Assembly (NCBI GenBank): GCA_035048495.1
Contig: CM068553.1
Location: forward strand, 28,668,978 to 28,732,977
From: Euptelea pleiosperma
Lineage: Eukaryota; Streptophyta; Magnoliopsida; Ranunculales; Eupteleaceae
DNA: 64,000 nt
Direction of reading: 5' to 3'
The notes under the pieces were generated by a model. The model did no database searches. It was not told the DNA's origin and was given only the letters and a program-made list of their open reading frames with translations. A program made the position numbers and the translations under genes. Positions 34,465 to 47,476 of the stretch are shown here, in pieces (position 1 is the first letter of the stretch; every line of letters begins with the position of its first letter).

Positions 34465-37400
34465 TGATATTCGCTAAAAAGTGCTTATTTTAAGCCATTA
34501 TCCTTATAGCGATGTCGCATTCTTCTACGCAAAACTTGTCTTTTCGTCGACTTTTTCACATAAGAGTTTCTTCCAATGCGTAGAGCGCAATCTTTAAATG
34601 AAAATCGACTATTTGCATGAAATATACGCATTTCGGATAGTCTAGATATGAAGCCGTTTTGATTAAGTCTCATTACGTGCTTTTCTCTCGCAGGAAACCC
34701 AGTCGGGCGATTTTTGAGACTTGCAGGCCCACGATCAACCATAGAAGCCTAATATCAAAGCTTAAGGAGTAAACAAGCTATGACAAGAAGAGACCGGCCA
34801 AGTACGGGTCAAGTCAGAGGATCGTAGAGCCAGATAAAGAACCAAGAGAGAGGAAAAGCTGAAGACCAAGAGATGAGCTAAAGTGATTCAAAGCCGCACC
34901 AACTGACATAAAAGGACGGCTTACGTAATTGGTAAAGCCGACGGAAGATTACATTGAAGATCAGGGTTCATGACCCTCCGCCAGCTCTTTTGCCATTATT
35001 TTATATTATTTTCTCTCTCCTCTCTCCTAATTCTCTCTCCATCTCTTTAAACTCTAATATCTAACCTGTAGATCATCTCATCCTACCACTAGATCCCCAG
35101 ATCTACCATCCGATCCCCCTCTCCATGATCGAATTGCCTATATCTCACCATCCGATCCTTAGATCGATCGTCCTAACCCTCTGATCTCCATCATCTAACC
35201 TCAGATCTTCTCTCCTTTAGCTTTATTCCATCTCTCATAGTTCTTCTACCGTTAGATCTTCAATTCGACCGTTAGATCATTCATCTGACCGTTGGATCTT
35301 TCCAGATCTTACGGTCCGCCAATTGTGGACCGAGTCAAACTGCCACCTCATCTCATCCAATTATCATAGTTTCATCATCTAACAGCCCCCATGGCCAAGT
35401 GACCCACAAGCAAATTGGAAGCCCACGGCCTTGTAACCCGTCCTAGAGCCCATGATGTTTTGGGCTCGTTTACATTTTTTCTCCTCTAGCGGCCAAACGC
35501 ACCCTAACCCATGGCCTCGCAAGAGGCCCATATCCATTTGGCCCATTAGGGGCACTTATCCTTGAGCCCATGCCCATGCCCATGACCCATACCCAATCCT
35601 TCGGTCCATTATCCCTATGGCCCACTGGCCGACATGTGGCAATTTCCTTGGCCCAACTCTATGGCCTTGGACCTACCCATTTAATGGCCCAAAGCCCATT
35701 CCTTAGAAGCCCACACCACCTTTGCTTGAGAGAGAAATGGTCTTCACAAGACCAATTCTCCCTCAACCTCTCCAACTAATTCCACAATTCTCTCTCCTAG
35801 TCACTACTCCTCTCCTAAAAAAACTATAAGAGGAACCCACGGTTCCCTTAGAAGTTTGGTTCCCTCCCCCTCTTAAAACTCTCCTTCTCAACCCCTCTCC
35901 CTTCAAGTGGCAGCAACTCTCCCTTGTAAGCAGCTCCTTGCACCGGCCAAGCTCTTTTCACCACCACCAGCGTTCTTCTTCACCATTAATTCCGGTGAGA
36001 AGGTTGCTGGATCTTTCATTTCCGCCCCTTCACCTTGGCATTAACACTTTCCTCCTCTTTCTTCTTCTTCTTCTTCTCTTCTTCTTTCTTCTTCTTCACC
36101 TTCTGTTCACGTTCTTACCGGAGTTGCCGCTGCAACTCCGGCCTCCACCACCAATCAGCAACCACGTTGCTGTTCAACACCGTTTGATCCCCTCCTCTCT
36201 TTTGTGTTCAACGCTGCAACCTGCTGGACGGACCAGCAAGTTCCTCCTTTCTTCCACCATTAAAACGGCCTGCAACTAGGGGCCGTTTCCTCTCCTCTCG
36301 GAGCAACCTGCACCACCGTTTCTCCATCTTCTACGGACTACCATCTTCTCCTCTCACCTCCACTTAACCACCACGTGCATCCTGCCTTGCTGACCGCCCC
36401 TTCAATCACTTGCAGATCTGCAAAATGCAGCTCCTCTTTGCTGTACCTACAAGCAGCAACCAGCAAGACCTTGGCCTCTTCTCTTAGCACCACCGAACTT
36501 GTTTTCTCCTCCTTCCTTTAGGTCGATTTCACCTTCTCTGTTGCATGGTTGCTGAGGATTGCCGACTTACAGAACCGAAAGCAACAGCATCCTCTCCTTC
36601 ATCCTTTCATATCACTCCACCACCTCCAGCAGCCATTAACGCTGCCCTCCTCTTCTCCTTTCACCTCGTCAAATCGCCACCACTTGTGCAAATTGCACTC
36701 TGCCGGTGAAGCTCGCTGCAACCCACCATCCTTCTTTAGACAGGCATCATCTCTTGTTTCCTCCCTTACAAGCCTGCAAGTGCTCCACATCCTCTCCACC
36801 ATTGCTGCCACCACGTCTTCTCTCCACAACGTGTTGCTGCCCCTCTTGCATGTGTTCCCATCCTTAGCAGCCTAGTCGCGGGTTCCTTCCAACCAGCATA
36901 AAGCCGATTCCATCAACACACCTTCTCCCCAAGAAGATGGTGCTTGCCACGTGACAGCAACCGAGCCAATTCAATTCGAGTCATTTGACTCTCTCCGGTG
37001 CACTTTCATTTGAGATCTAGCAATCTTCATTGTGGACCACCGTCATCTAAGGTGCAACCAGACCACCACGTGGTGCAATCCATGTATCTACTTGGCTGAT
37101 AAAACTAAGGTAAGATCTAAGGTGATCCATCTTTCCCTCTCTAGTTCTTGTTTTATCTATCTATATCTCTCTCTCTACTTTTCTCTCCTAAATTTTCTCT
37201 TTCTCTCTCTAAAGAGCAATCTCTCTCTCTAGAGATCTCTTTCTCTAGGTTTTTCTCTCTACCTCACCTTTTTCTCTCTAGGCTTTAGATAGTTTCCTTA
37301 GCTTTCTCTCTCTAAGATTTTTGACTTTCTCTATCTAAACCATCTATCTCTCTCTAGGTTTCCTTCTCATTTTCTCTCTCTAAATTGCTTTCAAAATTCA

Positions 37401-37780
37401 TTTTAGCTATTTGCTTGCCAAGTTGATGTTGCTTTATTTGATTTAATTTTTGTAAGCACTTGGAGCAATTAATAAAATTAGTTGAAATTTCTTTATTGTA
37501 TTTTCTTTCTATCTTTATTTTTATTTATTAGCTGATAAAACTCTCACAAAAAAGATTGTTTTAAAAAATCGAATCACCTTTCTCACCCTTCCATAATTTA
37601 TAGCAGATTTTGTTTAAATTGTTCTTTATTTGCCCTAACCCCGAGTGCGGACGATATCCGACACGAGCCACTGTGCTAATCTGCTGTTTTGCAGATTAAG
37701 TGAACCAATTCGGAGACTTTACAAATATTGTTGAACTTTAGGGTTTCCGTAACCAACGACGCGGAAAAACCTTAATTTCA
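34465..37780 (+). repeat. Solo LTR I (3316 bp)
   Basis: TGATATTCGCT..CCTTAATTTCA flanked by ATCCC at 34460-34464 and 37781-37785. Closest in structure to LTR A, with the same GATCTAACGGTC-like promoter-upstream words and CT-rich body. TATA-like CTATAAGAGG at about 35827; inverted repeat CCGGAGTTGCcgctGCAACTCCGG at 36118-36141. Inserted in LTR E. Confidence 0.9.
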
Positions 37781-40338
37781 ATCCCTACAGTAGATCATAT
37801 GTGGGGGCAGCAAGTACACGGGCAGCAAAGAGAGGTGTCCGGTGATGATGATGGAGATCACGGTGGTGGTGATCTTGTTGTATGTCCAGCAAGATGGAGT
37901 GGAGCGCCAATGGATCAAGCATTAGGAGGGGTGCCCAGCTTTTTAGCATCATGGAAAAGCAGCTGGAGTTGCAGTCCGATTTGGATGCAAAGACGTTCAG
38001 CAATGAAGAAGACGATCTACAGGTGAGGAGCCAACAGTGGAGGTCACACGGTGGTGCTCTGATGTGGGTCGCCAGTGTGCTCAAGTGCCAGGAGAGATAA
38101 AAAATGGTTTCCATGGTGGTGGAGGAGCATGCTGTTCTGGAGAGGGTTGAGAAGAGGAGGGATGCCCAGCAAGAAGAGGAGCACTAGTTGGATGTGCCTA
38201 CAACCACGTTGGAGAGACGGGGCATGGAGATGCAGGTTCGGTGGTGGAATGTGCTTCGCGTTGCTGTCTTTAGTGGACAGATCTGCAGGTGCAGGACTTG
38301 GAAGGAACCGTTGCTGGTTCCAGATCTGAGAGGAAGGGAAAACCGGCGAGCTTGCATGCAGGTGATGATGGAAGAGGGAAGAAGACGGTGCTGGCTGGTT
38401 TTGATGAGCAGTATCGTGGTCTGCATGAGGGAGAGGAACAGGTGGCGTTGTTGGAGATGAAGAAGTTGGAGTTGCAGACCGTTGAAGCTGCAACAAGGGA
38501 GGAGGATCTGCTGAAGGCGTTGCACAAAGGTGCAACAATGAGTTGCAATTCGTGCTCAACAGGATGAAGAAGGCGATGACAAGAAGAAGGAGGCATTTGC
38601 AGCCCTGCAAAGCCACTGTAGGTGATGAAGACTGGCCATGAAAATGGATGCTGGTGGGTTCCAGATGAAGAGTGAGAGAAGAAACGGGCTGGAGTTGAAG
38701 GTTAACTCCAGCAACCGTTAAGGAGAGATGGGTACAGCGGTTTGTTGTGGAGGAAAAATAGCAATGTGTTGCTGTTGGTGGTGGAGAGAAGGGGAGGCAA
38801 ACCAGATTTCTGGTTCGTTTGGAATGGAAACGGGGGGCTGGTGGTTGCTGCAAGTGTTCGCCAGCCGGAGTTGCAACCTGCAACTCCGGTGAGGAAAATA
38901 AAGAAGAAGAAGAAGAAGAAGAAGAAGGGGGGAGAAGAAGAAGAACAAGAAGAAGGAGAAGACCAGAGTTGCAAACCTACAACTCCGGTGATGGCGGTCA
39001 AGAGGGAGGAGAAGCTCGCCCAGCAAGGAGAGATCCCGCCGGAGTAGCAGTTCGGCAACAAAACAGAGAAGGAGGAGAGGAAGAAGAACGAGGAGGGATG
39101 CCCAGGTTGCAGTCCATTTTGAAGGTGGAGGTGGTCTGGTGTTCTTGCAGGTGGCTGACTTGCTGGTTCAAGGATGAGGATCTCACACCAGCAGCGTGGA
39201 GAAGAACCTTTTGACATGGTGAGGACGGCCTGCAGGTGACAACAGCAATGTTTTGCCGGAGTTGCAACCTGCAACTCCTGTGATGATTGGGGAGAAGCAC
39301 ACGGCTCCTCCCTTGAGGTGGCTAAGAGAATAGACTGAAAAGAAGAGATTCCTCTTCTCGTTTTTGCCAAGGAGGAAGAATTATAGAGAGGGAGTTAGTT
39401 AAAAAGATAGATACATGGTTTCTAAAACCGTGGGGATTTTTTGAAGGAGAGAGAATTGGGGAAGCCGTTGGATGACTTGGTCACTAAGGCTAGACGGGGA
39501 AATGGGCTTTGTGAGGCCATGGGCTTTGTGAAGCCATGGGCTACACTTGAGAAGCCAGGGCCTTTATATATGATGGTGAAGGGCCTTTGAGGTCCTTTGG
39601 GTTATTGAGAACCCATGGATATTAAATGGGTGAAGGCCATGGGCTATGGGATTGAGTTTTGCAGGCTTGTCGACCACTTGGCCATAGGCTTTATGAACCG
39701 TTTGGCCAAGGGACTTGTGGGACACTTGGCCATGAGATTTGTGGGCCATTCTTCAAGTCGTGGAATGAATGGGTGGATGGCCAAGATAGGTGAACTGTCA
39801 GATGTAGAGAGATCCAACGGTCCAATAGAAAATCTAATGGTCCAATGGATGATCTAATGATGGAAAAGCTATGGGAGATGTGATAGAGCTAGAGGAGAAG
39901 AGATCAGAGGTTAGATGATGGAGATCGAAGGGTTAGGATGATCGATCTAAAGATCGGATGGTGAGATATATGCAATTCGATCATTGAGAGGGGGATCAGA
40001 AGGTAGATCTAGGAATCTAATGGTAGGATGAGATGATCTACGGGTTAGATATTAACGTCCAGAGAGATGGAGAGAGAGTTAGGAGAGAAGAGAGATAAAA
40101 TAATACAAAGTAAAGGCAAAAGAGCTAGTGGAGGGTCTTGAACCCTGATCTTCAATGTAATCTTTCGTTAGCTTCACTAATTACGTAAGCCGTCATTTTA
40201 TGTCAGTTGGTGCGGCTTTGAATCACTTTGGCCCATTTTTTGGTCTTCAGCTTTCCCTCTCTCTTGGCTCTTGGTCTAACTCTATAATCCTTTGACTTGA
40301 CCCATACTTAGCCTGTATCTTCTAGTCATAGCCTGTTG

Positions 40339-43300
40339 TGTCACTCCCCGAATCCGGATACCCAGATACGACCCAAAATCTGTGGATCGGCCTGTACCCA
40401 AATCCAGAGGTGATCCATGAATGTCCCCTAGTGGTCCAATTATGTCAATTAGACTACTAAGGTTCATTCGAAAATCCACCAAGTAAAAGAAGAAAAGTCT
40501 AGATGTAGAAAACAAATAATTTAAATAATTCATAATTTTAATAATTCAATCAATCAACTAAATGTGGAGAGAATGAGATGAGAACATGCTCTCAATCAAA
40601 GGCTTATATGCCCGTGAAAATAAATAAATAATGTTATAAAATAATCAAATACAGCTTTCTAAAGTGTGGGATCGACTCCCAAATCCTCGTCGATCTCCTC
40701 GAGTACACCGGAGTCTTCCGTCTCAAAATCATCCCACATACCGGCTCCTCAAAATCTGAAAATGATATCGGTGTAGCACCGTGAGCCGAGGCCCAATAAT
40801 ACAACAGTGTGCATGGTATGATATCATACTATACAAGTTTTAAATCAAGGTATGCATCTCAATCATATAATAAGGATGACATGAATATGAGGGTGAATGC
40901 AAGTGAGTATGGGATGCCAATGCAATTAGTACCCATAACCACATAGGGTCTCCATCTCCTTCCCGTACTGGGAGCGGTCTCATTGACCCATCTGCAGAAT
41001 ATAATAACGTTTGGGGCCTTTCACCCTAGAGTACCGAACCCTGATTAATTGATAAAACCAATATAAACGTATATAATTTACTTTAACCCCGTTCCCTTAT
41101 GCACCCCTTATATGAAATGACGTGATGATCATGGTATGACAACAAGATGGTACTAGGGTTACATGGCATAATAACACATGTATTTAACATTTAAATAAGA
41201 ATATAAAATGAACACATGATCATCAAAAGTGATAATATGGGAACGAATTAGGGTTAAACAATATGAATAACATGTAAACAATCACCAAAGATCATGATCA
41301 ACATCGATAAACAATATAAGTGAAAATCGCCAGAGAATCCAACACACCATGGCTGAACTCTATGAGGGATCCATGACACAAAGTCGAACCCTAAAGAGGG
41401 ATTCAAGACACTTGACCGAACCCTATGAGAGATCCAAGACACGTGGGTGGGATCCCCATGCATACAAGTATAGGTCAAAGCATCTAGGTTTAATAGTCAA
41501 TAAGTCATGAGCGAACCACTAAGGGTTTCAAAGGCCATTAACCATCCAAAATCCAAGAAATAGGTTTTTCATAAAAAATATATTTTCTTGTAAAAATCAT
41601 AACTAAATAAATATAAATTAGAAAAATACAAACTTAATGTATTTGAAGAATATATTCACCGAGGTTTTTATGAAAAATAAATTTAAAAATATTTGTTCCT
41701 AAAATCGAAGTCAAAATTCTTAAAGAAGTAGAATGCACAGAATCTGAAATTTTGGGTCTTACAGAAAAGTCCAGCACATTGTAAAAGTTATAACTAAATA
41801 AATAAATATTAAAAAACTACAAACTTAACTAATTTGAAAACTAGATTCATATAGGTATCTATGAAAAATAATTAGAAAAATATTTAGATTAAAAATATAA
41901 ATTGCAATCCCAAGTGAAGTGGACCGTGTAAAATCTAAAATTCTGGGTTTTACAGAAAAGTCCAGCATGTTTGAAAAATCATAACTTAATCAATACAAAT
42001 CAGAAAAATACAAACTTAAAGATTCTAGAAACTAGATTAATAGAGATATGTTGAAAAATAATTATAAAAATATTTAGGTTAAAAATATAGATCAAAATCC
42101 CAAGTGAAGTGGACTATGTAAAATATAATATTATAGGTTTTTTAGTAAAGTCCAACAACTTAGCAAAATCATAACTTAATCAATACAAATCAGAAAAATA
42201 CAAACTCAAAGGTTCTAGAAACTAGATTGATAGATGTATTTGTAAAAAATAATTATAAAAATATTTAGATTAAAAATAAATATCAAAATTCTAAGTTAAT
42301 TGGACCGTGTAAAATCTAAAATTATGAGTTTTTTGGTAAAGTCCAACAACTTAGAAAAATCATAACTTAATCAATACAAATCAGAAAAATACAAACTCAA
42401 AGGTTCTAGAAACTATATTGATAGAGGTATCTATGAAAAATAATTAAAAAATATTTATATTAAAAATAGAGATCAAAATTCTAAGTGAAGTGGACCGTGT
42501 AAAATCTAAAATTCTGGGTTTTTGTGGTAAAGTCTAATAATTTTAAAAAAATCAAAACTTAATCAATACAAATCAGAAAAAAACAAACTAAACGGTTTTG
42601 GAAAATAGATTCATAGAGGGTTTTGAGAAAAATAATTATAAAAATATTTAAATCATAAAAATATAACAAAAATGATAAAGAACATAGTCATCCGTTATAG
42701 GTATAAAATAGACCATGGCCAAACCCATCATGGTGGCCCAAAATAAAGATCAACCCAAAAAGAATAAAGTAAATATTGTCGAAATTAATTTATAATGAGT
42801 ATCAACAATTGCCTAATGAAAGAAAAACAAAATCTTGAAGAAAAATAAATATAGGATGGATCAAAACACACTTACCTCAAGGTTTTTTGAATTTTAAGAA
42901 AAATCAAAAGTTTCTTCAAATTTGAAAGTCGTCGGATCGTCCTCTCATCGGGGTATGTTCTTCTATTTAGAGTCCCTGTCAATTCTCCCTTCTTGCTCGA
43001 GTGCGATCGGTGCCCAGATGAAGGTTTAATAGAGCTTTCTCTATTCTTTAATGGAATTGGGTTTGTGAAAGCTTCTAAAGCTTTAGGGTTTTCATAAATA
43101 GGTTTAGGGAATGATTAGGGTTTCTATATAAGTGAAAATCGTAACTATCAAAGGGATGACTTTTTCAACCCTATAAAACTTATATTTTACATTACTAATG
43201 TGTTAGAAATGGGCCCAAGGCCCATATAAAACAACTAGGCTTCATTTAAGAATATTATCAAGCCCAAAAGGTTTCTAGATTGGCCATACGGGCCCACCCA

Positions 43301-43990
43301 ACAATCATAACACAAATAATCATTCATTAATTCAATTAAACTATATTATATATTTTAAAAGTTGATACATCAAGGTATTGACACATGTCATACACATAAA
43401 TCACTTAACATAGTCTAAATACACAAAAATCACAAAAAATTTAAAGCCACGAAAAAGTGTTAAGATGACCTCGGAATGACCCGAAAGTGATTCACGGGTC
43501 CCACACGCCTATGAAATAAATAAAATATAATAAAATATTATTATTTTAAAATATGCGAATGGTAGGAAGTTTAAAAATTATAAAAATACTATTTTTGTCA
43601 AAATCTCCCGAAATCTCCTGCTAGGGTTTTCATGTCTCAGGAAAGGTTCCAAATTTCACAGGTAAGTTGCTAAGGATAAAATAAGAATATTTTTGGTGTC
43701 TCGAGCCCACAAAATAATTTTTTTTATAAAAATTCAGTAATGTTAGCTGGGGAAAGAAAAAGTCCCCTGTAAATTACGGTTCATTATTTTTAGCAAAAAT
43801 TTAACCCTAAAGAACAAGTTTCAAAAATAGTAAGTTTTTCAAAGTTGGCAGAATGAAACCAAATTAAACATACATACTCAACAATGATATTAAACCATAA
43901 AAATAATAATAAAAGTCTGAAAAAGGTTTAGGTTTGTATTCTTAGGTGAATTTACTGTAATACCCTAGAACGAAAGTTCAGGGTATTACA
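40339..43990 (-). repeat. Solo LTR J, Tekay/Del-like (3652 bp, minus strand)
   Basis: Plus-strand TGTCACTCCCCG..GGGTATTACA with TGTTG at 40334-40338 and 43991-43995. On its own strand it starts TGTAATACCCTGAAC and ends GGGGAGTGACA, related to K. The first 11 bases pair with a copy 14 bases on (AGGGTATTACA), forming a terminal hairpin. About 1.1 kb of its body is a tandem array. Inserted in LTR E. Confidence 0.87.
41560..42665. repeat. Degenerate tandem array, ~185-bp unit, about six copies
   Basis: AAATCATAACTTAATCAATACAAATC-like words recur at about 41592, 41785, 41973, 42164, 42355 and 42546, each followed by CAGAAAAATACAAACT, a TTCTAGAAACTAGATT-like word and AAGTGGACCGTGTAAAAT. The spacing of 185-195 bp is steady. 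It lies inside LTR J; K does not show it clearly. Confidence 0.85.
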
Positions 43991-44307
43991 TGTTGGCTCT
44001 TTAAGCTTTGATACTAGGCTTCTATGGTTGATCGTGGGCCTGCAAGTCTCGGGAATAGCCCGATCGGGTTTCCTGCAATAACAAAAAGCGCGTAATGAGA
44101 CTTAATCAAAACGGCTTCATATCTAGACTTCCAGAAATGCGTTTAATGCATGCAAATATACCATTTCGTCCAGAAAAGTACGTTCTACGCAATGAAATGG
44201 ACTCTTACGTAGAAAAGTGGATAAATAGGGAGGTTTTACGTAAGAGAGTGCGATAACGCTAAAGGATAATGGCTTAAAATAAGCACTTTTAAGCGAATAT
44301 CAATAAT

Positions 44308-45612
44308 AGTCTCTATTCCACCATTGGAATTGAAAGACTGTAGATTCACTCAGTCTCCATGAGTTTTAACCTGGTTGGGGGTACTTAATATACCCATGTA
44401 ATGTCTGGCTGAAGACGTAAAACTTAGTGCTTTCGGAAAAGCAATTTCGGTATTCCTAGAGTACATGAGTCTCATGCATTTGTTATTACTGTGATATCTC
44501 TAGACATGCAAGTACATTTATTCTTCTTATAATCAGGTACCACACACTGTCGAGTTTATGCCGACTTGGTAACATCCTCCCTGAACCTTTGCATCATCAT
44601 TACCGATTTTCCATCATTTTATGTCCCGATCATGAGCACTGAGGACGGTGTTATATTTTGGTTGGGGGTGGGTTTTTACCAAAACTCATGTTTTCATTTT
44701 GATAAAAAAGAAGAAGAAACCTTGTGTTTTTTTGTGTGATTTTCGAAAATGCCCTAACTTGTTGAGTAAGAAGTTTTCGGAAAGTCTATTTATTGAAAAG
44801 GATGTCTGTTTTGAAAAATCACTTATTAGCTATTCATTCAGTTTGAAAGCAAACATTACTATAGTGGATTGAAAAATCTTTGAAAACTTAGATCCAGCAA
44901 AAATGTTCACATATCAACGTCAGAATTATCCGAAATTTAGATTATCGAGAGATCCAAGAACAAAAATTGTGGAGACCTAACCCAGTGAGCTTTCGAGCTT
45001 TTCATCATTTTTGAGGGTTATAAAATTATTCTGAGTCATAAGATGACTCACAATTCTTCTAATCCCCAAATGTTTCCATTGAGTGATCTCATTAACATTT
45101 GCTTTGGTCATGGAACTCAGGACGACATCAAATTCGGATTATTACATAAAGAACATTCTCTATATCCATTCGAGACATCGAAGATGAAAGTATAAACCCT
45201 AGAAAATGATATAGGCCATCTTTTTAACCAAACAGACTTTTTAACTTCCCTAACATCTATATCGTTAGAAACTATTTTTGAGCCTTTTGATGAAAACATT
45301 TTCTTGTTTACCCATCAACCAAAAACCCAATCCCAAAAAGAGTTCAATACAATAACCTACTTCTGAGAGGGATCAAAGAATATTTGGTATGATTACTCCA
45401 TGAAAAGATAGAAACCAAGAAAGAAAAAGAAAACAAAACAAAACAAAACAAATGGTTCAAGCTAAAAAGAAACATGATCAGAAAGAAAGAAGGAAAGGAA
45501 AAAGAATCTGAAAAAGGTTGAAGAATATTCTAAATGAATAAAATCGAAAAAAGAAAAGAAGAAAAGTCAAGGAAATGCTATACTTGGGAAAAGTTACAAA
45601 GAATAGTGAGAT
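44308..45612 (+). other. Element B 3' internal region
   Basis: Homologous to A 2720-3990 and to D. It has GGTTGGGGGTACTT at about 44372 and GGTTGGGGGTGGG at about 44661. No gene. The end next to the LTR, including the true PPT, is deleted: the sequence switches to mid-LTR near 45612-45617. Confidence 0.8.
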
Positions 45613-45616
45613 ATTC

Positions 45617-46038
45617 TTTATATTTCTTCTCTTATAATGCTTTCTAAAGTGATTGTTATTTGTTTTTATTTTCTTTTATGAATAAATTAGATTCAAGAAT
45701 TGTAACTTGCATTATTTTAATAAATAAGTTTCTCTTTTCCGCTTATGTTGTTTCTTTTTCTTTACTTATGTTAATTAGTTGATAGAAATCTCTCTAAAAA
45801 GATTATTTTAAATCTCAATCATTAATCATCACTCTCACCCTTCCATTCATATTTTCAAGCACTTTCTATTGTTCTAATGTTCGGATAAATCGTGTTCCCT
45901 AACCCCGAGTGTAGATTCGACATCCGACATATCGCTATACAAAGTCTATTTTTTTGTATGATTTAAAGTGAACCGGAATTACAAATATTGTTGAAATCTA
46001 GGGTTTTTGATGAGACGATATTGAAAACCCTAATTTCA
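45617..46038 (+). repeat. Element B 3' LTR, 5'-truncated remnant
   Basis: Matches the last ~420 bases of the B 5' LTR (from about 15534) and ends AACCCTAATTTCA, followed by the AAAAG target duplication. The first ~1 kb of the LTR and the PPT were removed by one deletion. Confidence 0.85.
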
Positions 46039-46043
46039 AAAAG

Positions 46044-46131
46044 TCGATGAAAAGACAAGTTTTACGTAAGAGAATGTGATATCACTAAAAGAATAATGGC
46101 TTAAAATAAGCACTTTTGAGCGAATATCAGC
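46044..46131 (-). repeat. LTR Z, remaining LTR-start piece
   Basis: Completes Z after removal of B: AAAAGTCGATGAAAAG, TTTTACGTAAGAG, then TTAAAATAAGCACTTTTG and GCGAATATCA. Sequence from 46132 is unrelated to the LTR family. Confidence 0.82.
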
Positions 46132-46265
46132 AGCTTCTTATAAATTGTGTAGAAGTAAGGCTACAAAGAAAAGCTCTTATTGTAATAGAAGCTCCAACTA
46201 GCCATGAGGAAGATGATGATCTTGAATGCGAGAACATGCAATGGAATGGTTCAGATATGGGTGAG
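46132..46265 (+). pseudogene. Unidentified exon-like fragment
   Basis: Directly after LTR Z the plus strand reads in frame QQLLINCVEVRLQRKALIVI, then a Glu/Asp-rich piece and MQWNGSDM, followed by GTGAGT, a good splice donor. Codon-like composition and the donor suggest a real exon captured from a host gene. I cannot name the gene. A degenerate repeat of ATGAATGGTTCAGATATGG occurs at about 46331. Confidence 0.4.
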
Positions 46266-47476
46266 TTTGGTAAACTTGGTTCAACTTTATTCTCCAGCAT
46301 GGTTTTGCACTTGTATACACTTATTGGCATATGAATGGTTCAGATATGGTTGAGTTTAGGTAAACTCGGTAGGTACTGTCAAGTGGACGGGCCCCATTTT
46401 AGAGATCAATGCAACCATCCCCCAATAGTTTGATGATTTTAGCATCTGAAGATTTTCTATTTTAGTCGTCAATGCAACCATCCCCCAATAGTTTGCAAAT
46501 AAGTTGTTTAGATCATCATCTTAAAAGAAATCAACGTATTATGAAACTTCTAATCTTATCAAATGTGTACTCACATTTAACAGTCAAATGGACAGTCAAA
46601 ATTTTTGAACTTCTAATCTAATTTTCATAGGGTTAGAAATATTAAAATGGACTGACTGTTAGCGAGTGTGATGAACCTTGCATGAAGATCAATGATGAAA
46701 GTCTTTTAAAGATTTGCTGGAGAACCATTTGTTGAAGAAATGACTTTGTTTAGATATCTGTTATGGGACGAACTGCCCTTCTATATTTCGGTTCATCTGC
46801 ATCCATACAATTTTACAGCACCAACATCTTTTGCATATCCATACCAAGGAGTTTTTGGACTTCTAAACTGTCTATAATGGGTGTTTGTTACTATAGGATA
46901 TGGGAGAGATTTCTGTAATAGGTAAATAAATTAGTTGAAAATCAAACTGACCGGGTAGACATAACAGTCAGATCTGTAAGTTGTTTTTTTTATCTAGAGC
47001 TACGATTGTTGTTTCCATCCAAAAAGACAACAAAGTTTTAAAATTTAAAACTTAAATACTTTCAGTACCGTTGGTGACCTTTAAATTTTTTAACATCCTA
47101 ACTGTTGTAGTTGCACAACACGTATATGTTTGTTAAACAGCTCTATGGACCCTACCAACTTTCTTTTCTAATATTTCCTATTTTTCCTCCTCATTTTTCA
47201 AGTTGGCCTTTATCTAATGTGACTAGAGACCCGTTGGAGTATATTGATTTTCCAAATCTTGGTGTTGATTTCCTTAGCCCTATCTAGAATAGTGACTCCA
47301 ATGCTTATCTTCTTGTTCTTTTCTTGACCATGCAAAATATTTGAGTTAGTAACAATCAAATTAATTTGCTTGAGATCTATTTGTTGATTGGCTTGTTTGG
47401 TTTCCTGTGAGTTCTTATTGTACCCCATTGTGCCTGAAAGAAGAGAATTATGCTCACACTTCATTCTTATTTGTGA
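46266..47476. other. A/T-rich stretch without recognisable gene
   Basis: I see no supported coding sequence, TIR or LTR. A phrase of about 25 bases (CAATGCAACCATCCCCCAATAG) occurs twice, near 46408 and 46466. Confidence 0.5.

Larger units (their letters stand above)
33223..44302 (-). repeat. Solo LTR E (about 4.1 kb without its insertions, minus strand)
   Basis: Plus-strand TGAAAGTGCAG..GCGAATATCA with flanks ATAAC (33218-33222) and ATAAT (44303-44307), one mismatch. Pieces: 33223-34464, 37786-40338 and 43996-44302, with I and J in between. It has a 102-bp tandem repeat near its start and inverted repeats CCGGAGTTGCAacCTGCAACTCCGG (38865-38889) and neighbours. The 279-codon minus ORF at 38044-38883 is LTR body without recognisable domains. 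Confidence 0.82.
10820..46038 (+). mobile_element. Element B: non-autonomous LTR retrotransposon, heavily interrupted
   Basis: B begins TGATATTCACTC at 10820 and ends AACCCTAATTTCA at 46038, flanked by AAAAG at 10815-10819 and 46039-46043. In order: 5' LTR (interrupted by C), PBS, leader (interrupted by D), the family's unknown ORF (interrupted by K), solo LTR E at the stop codon, 3' internal region and a truncated 3' LTR. Removing the insertions leaves roughly 6.5 kb. There is no gag capsid, protease, RT or integrase. The ORF has several stops and a frameshift, so B is older than D. Confidence 0.85.

Noticed and set aside
38044..38883. 279-codon minus-strand ORF
   Set aside because: Inside LTR E; Leu/Ser/His-rich translation of pyrimidine-rich sequence without homology.
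41560..42665. Possible CRISPR-like or centromeric array
   Set aside because: Units are contiguous and degenerate without distinct spacers, and lie inside a solo LTR; only six copies, so not a satellite block here.
46127..46330. Minus-strand 67-codon ORF at the Z border
   Set aside because: Antisense to the better exon-like plus-strand reading with splice donor.
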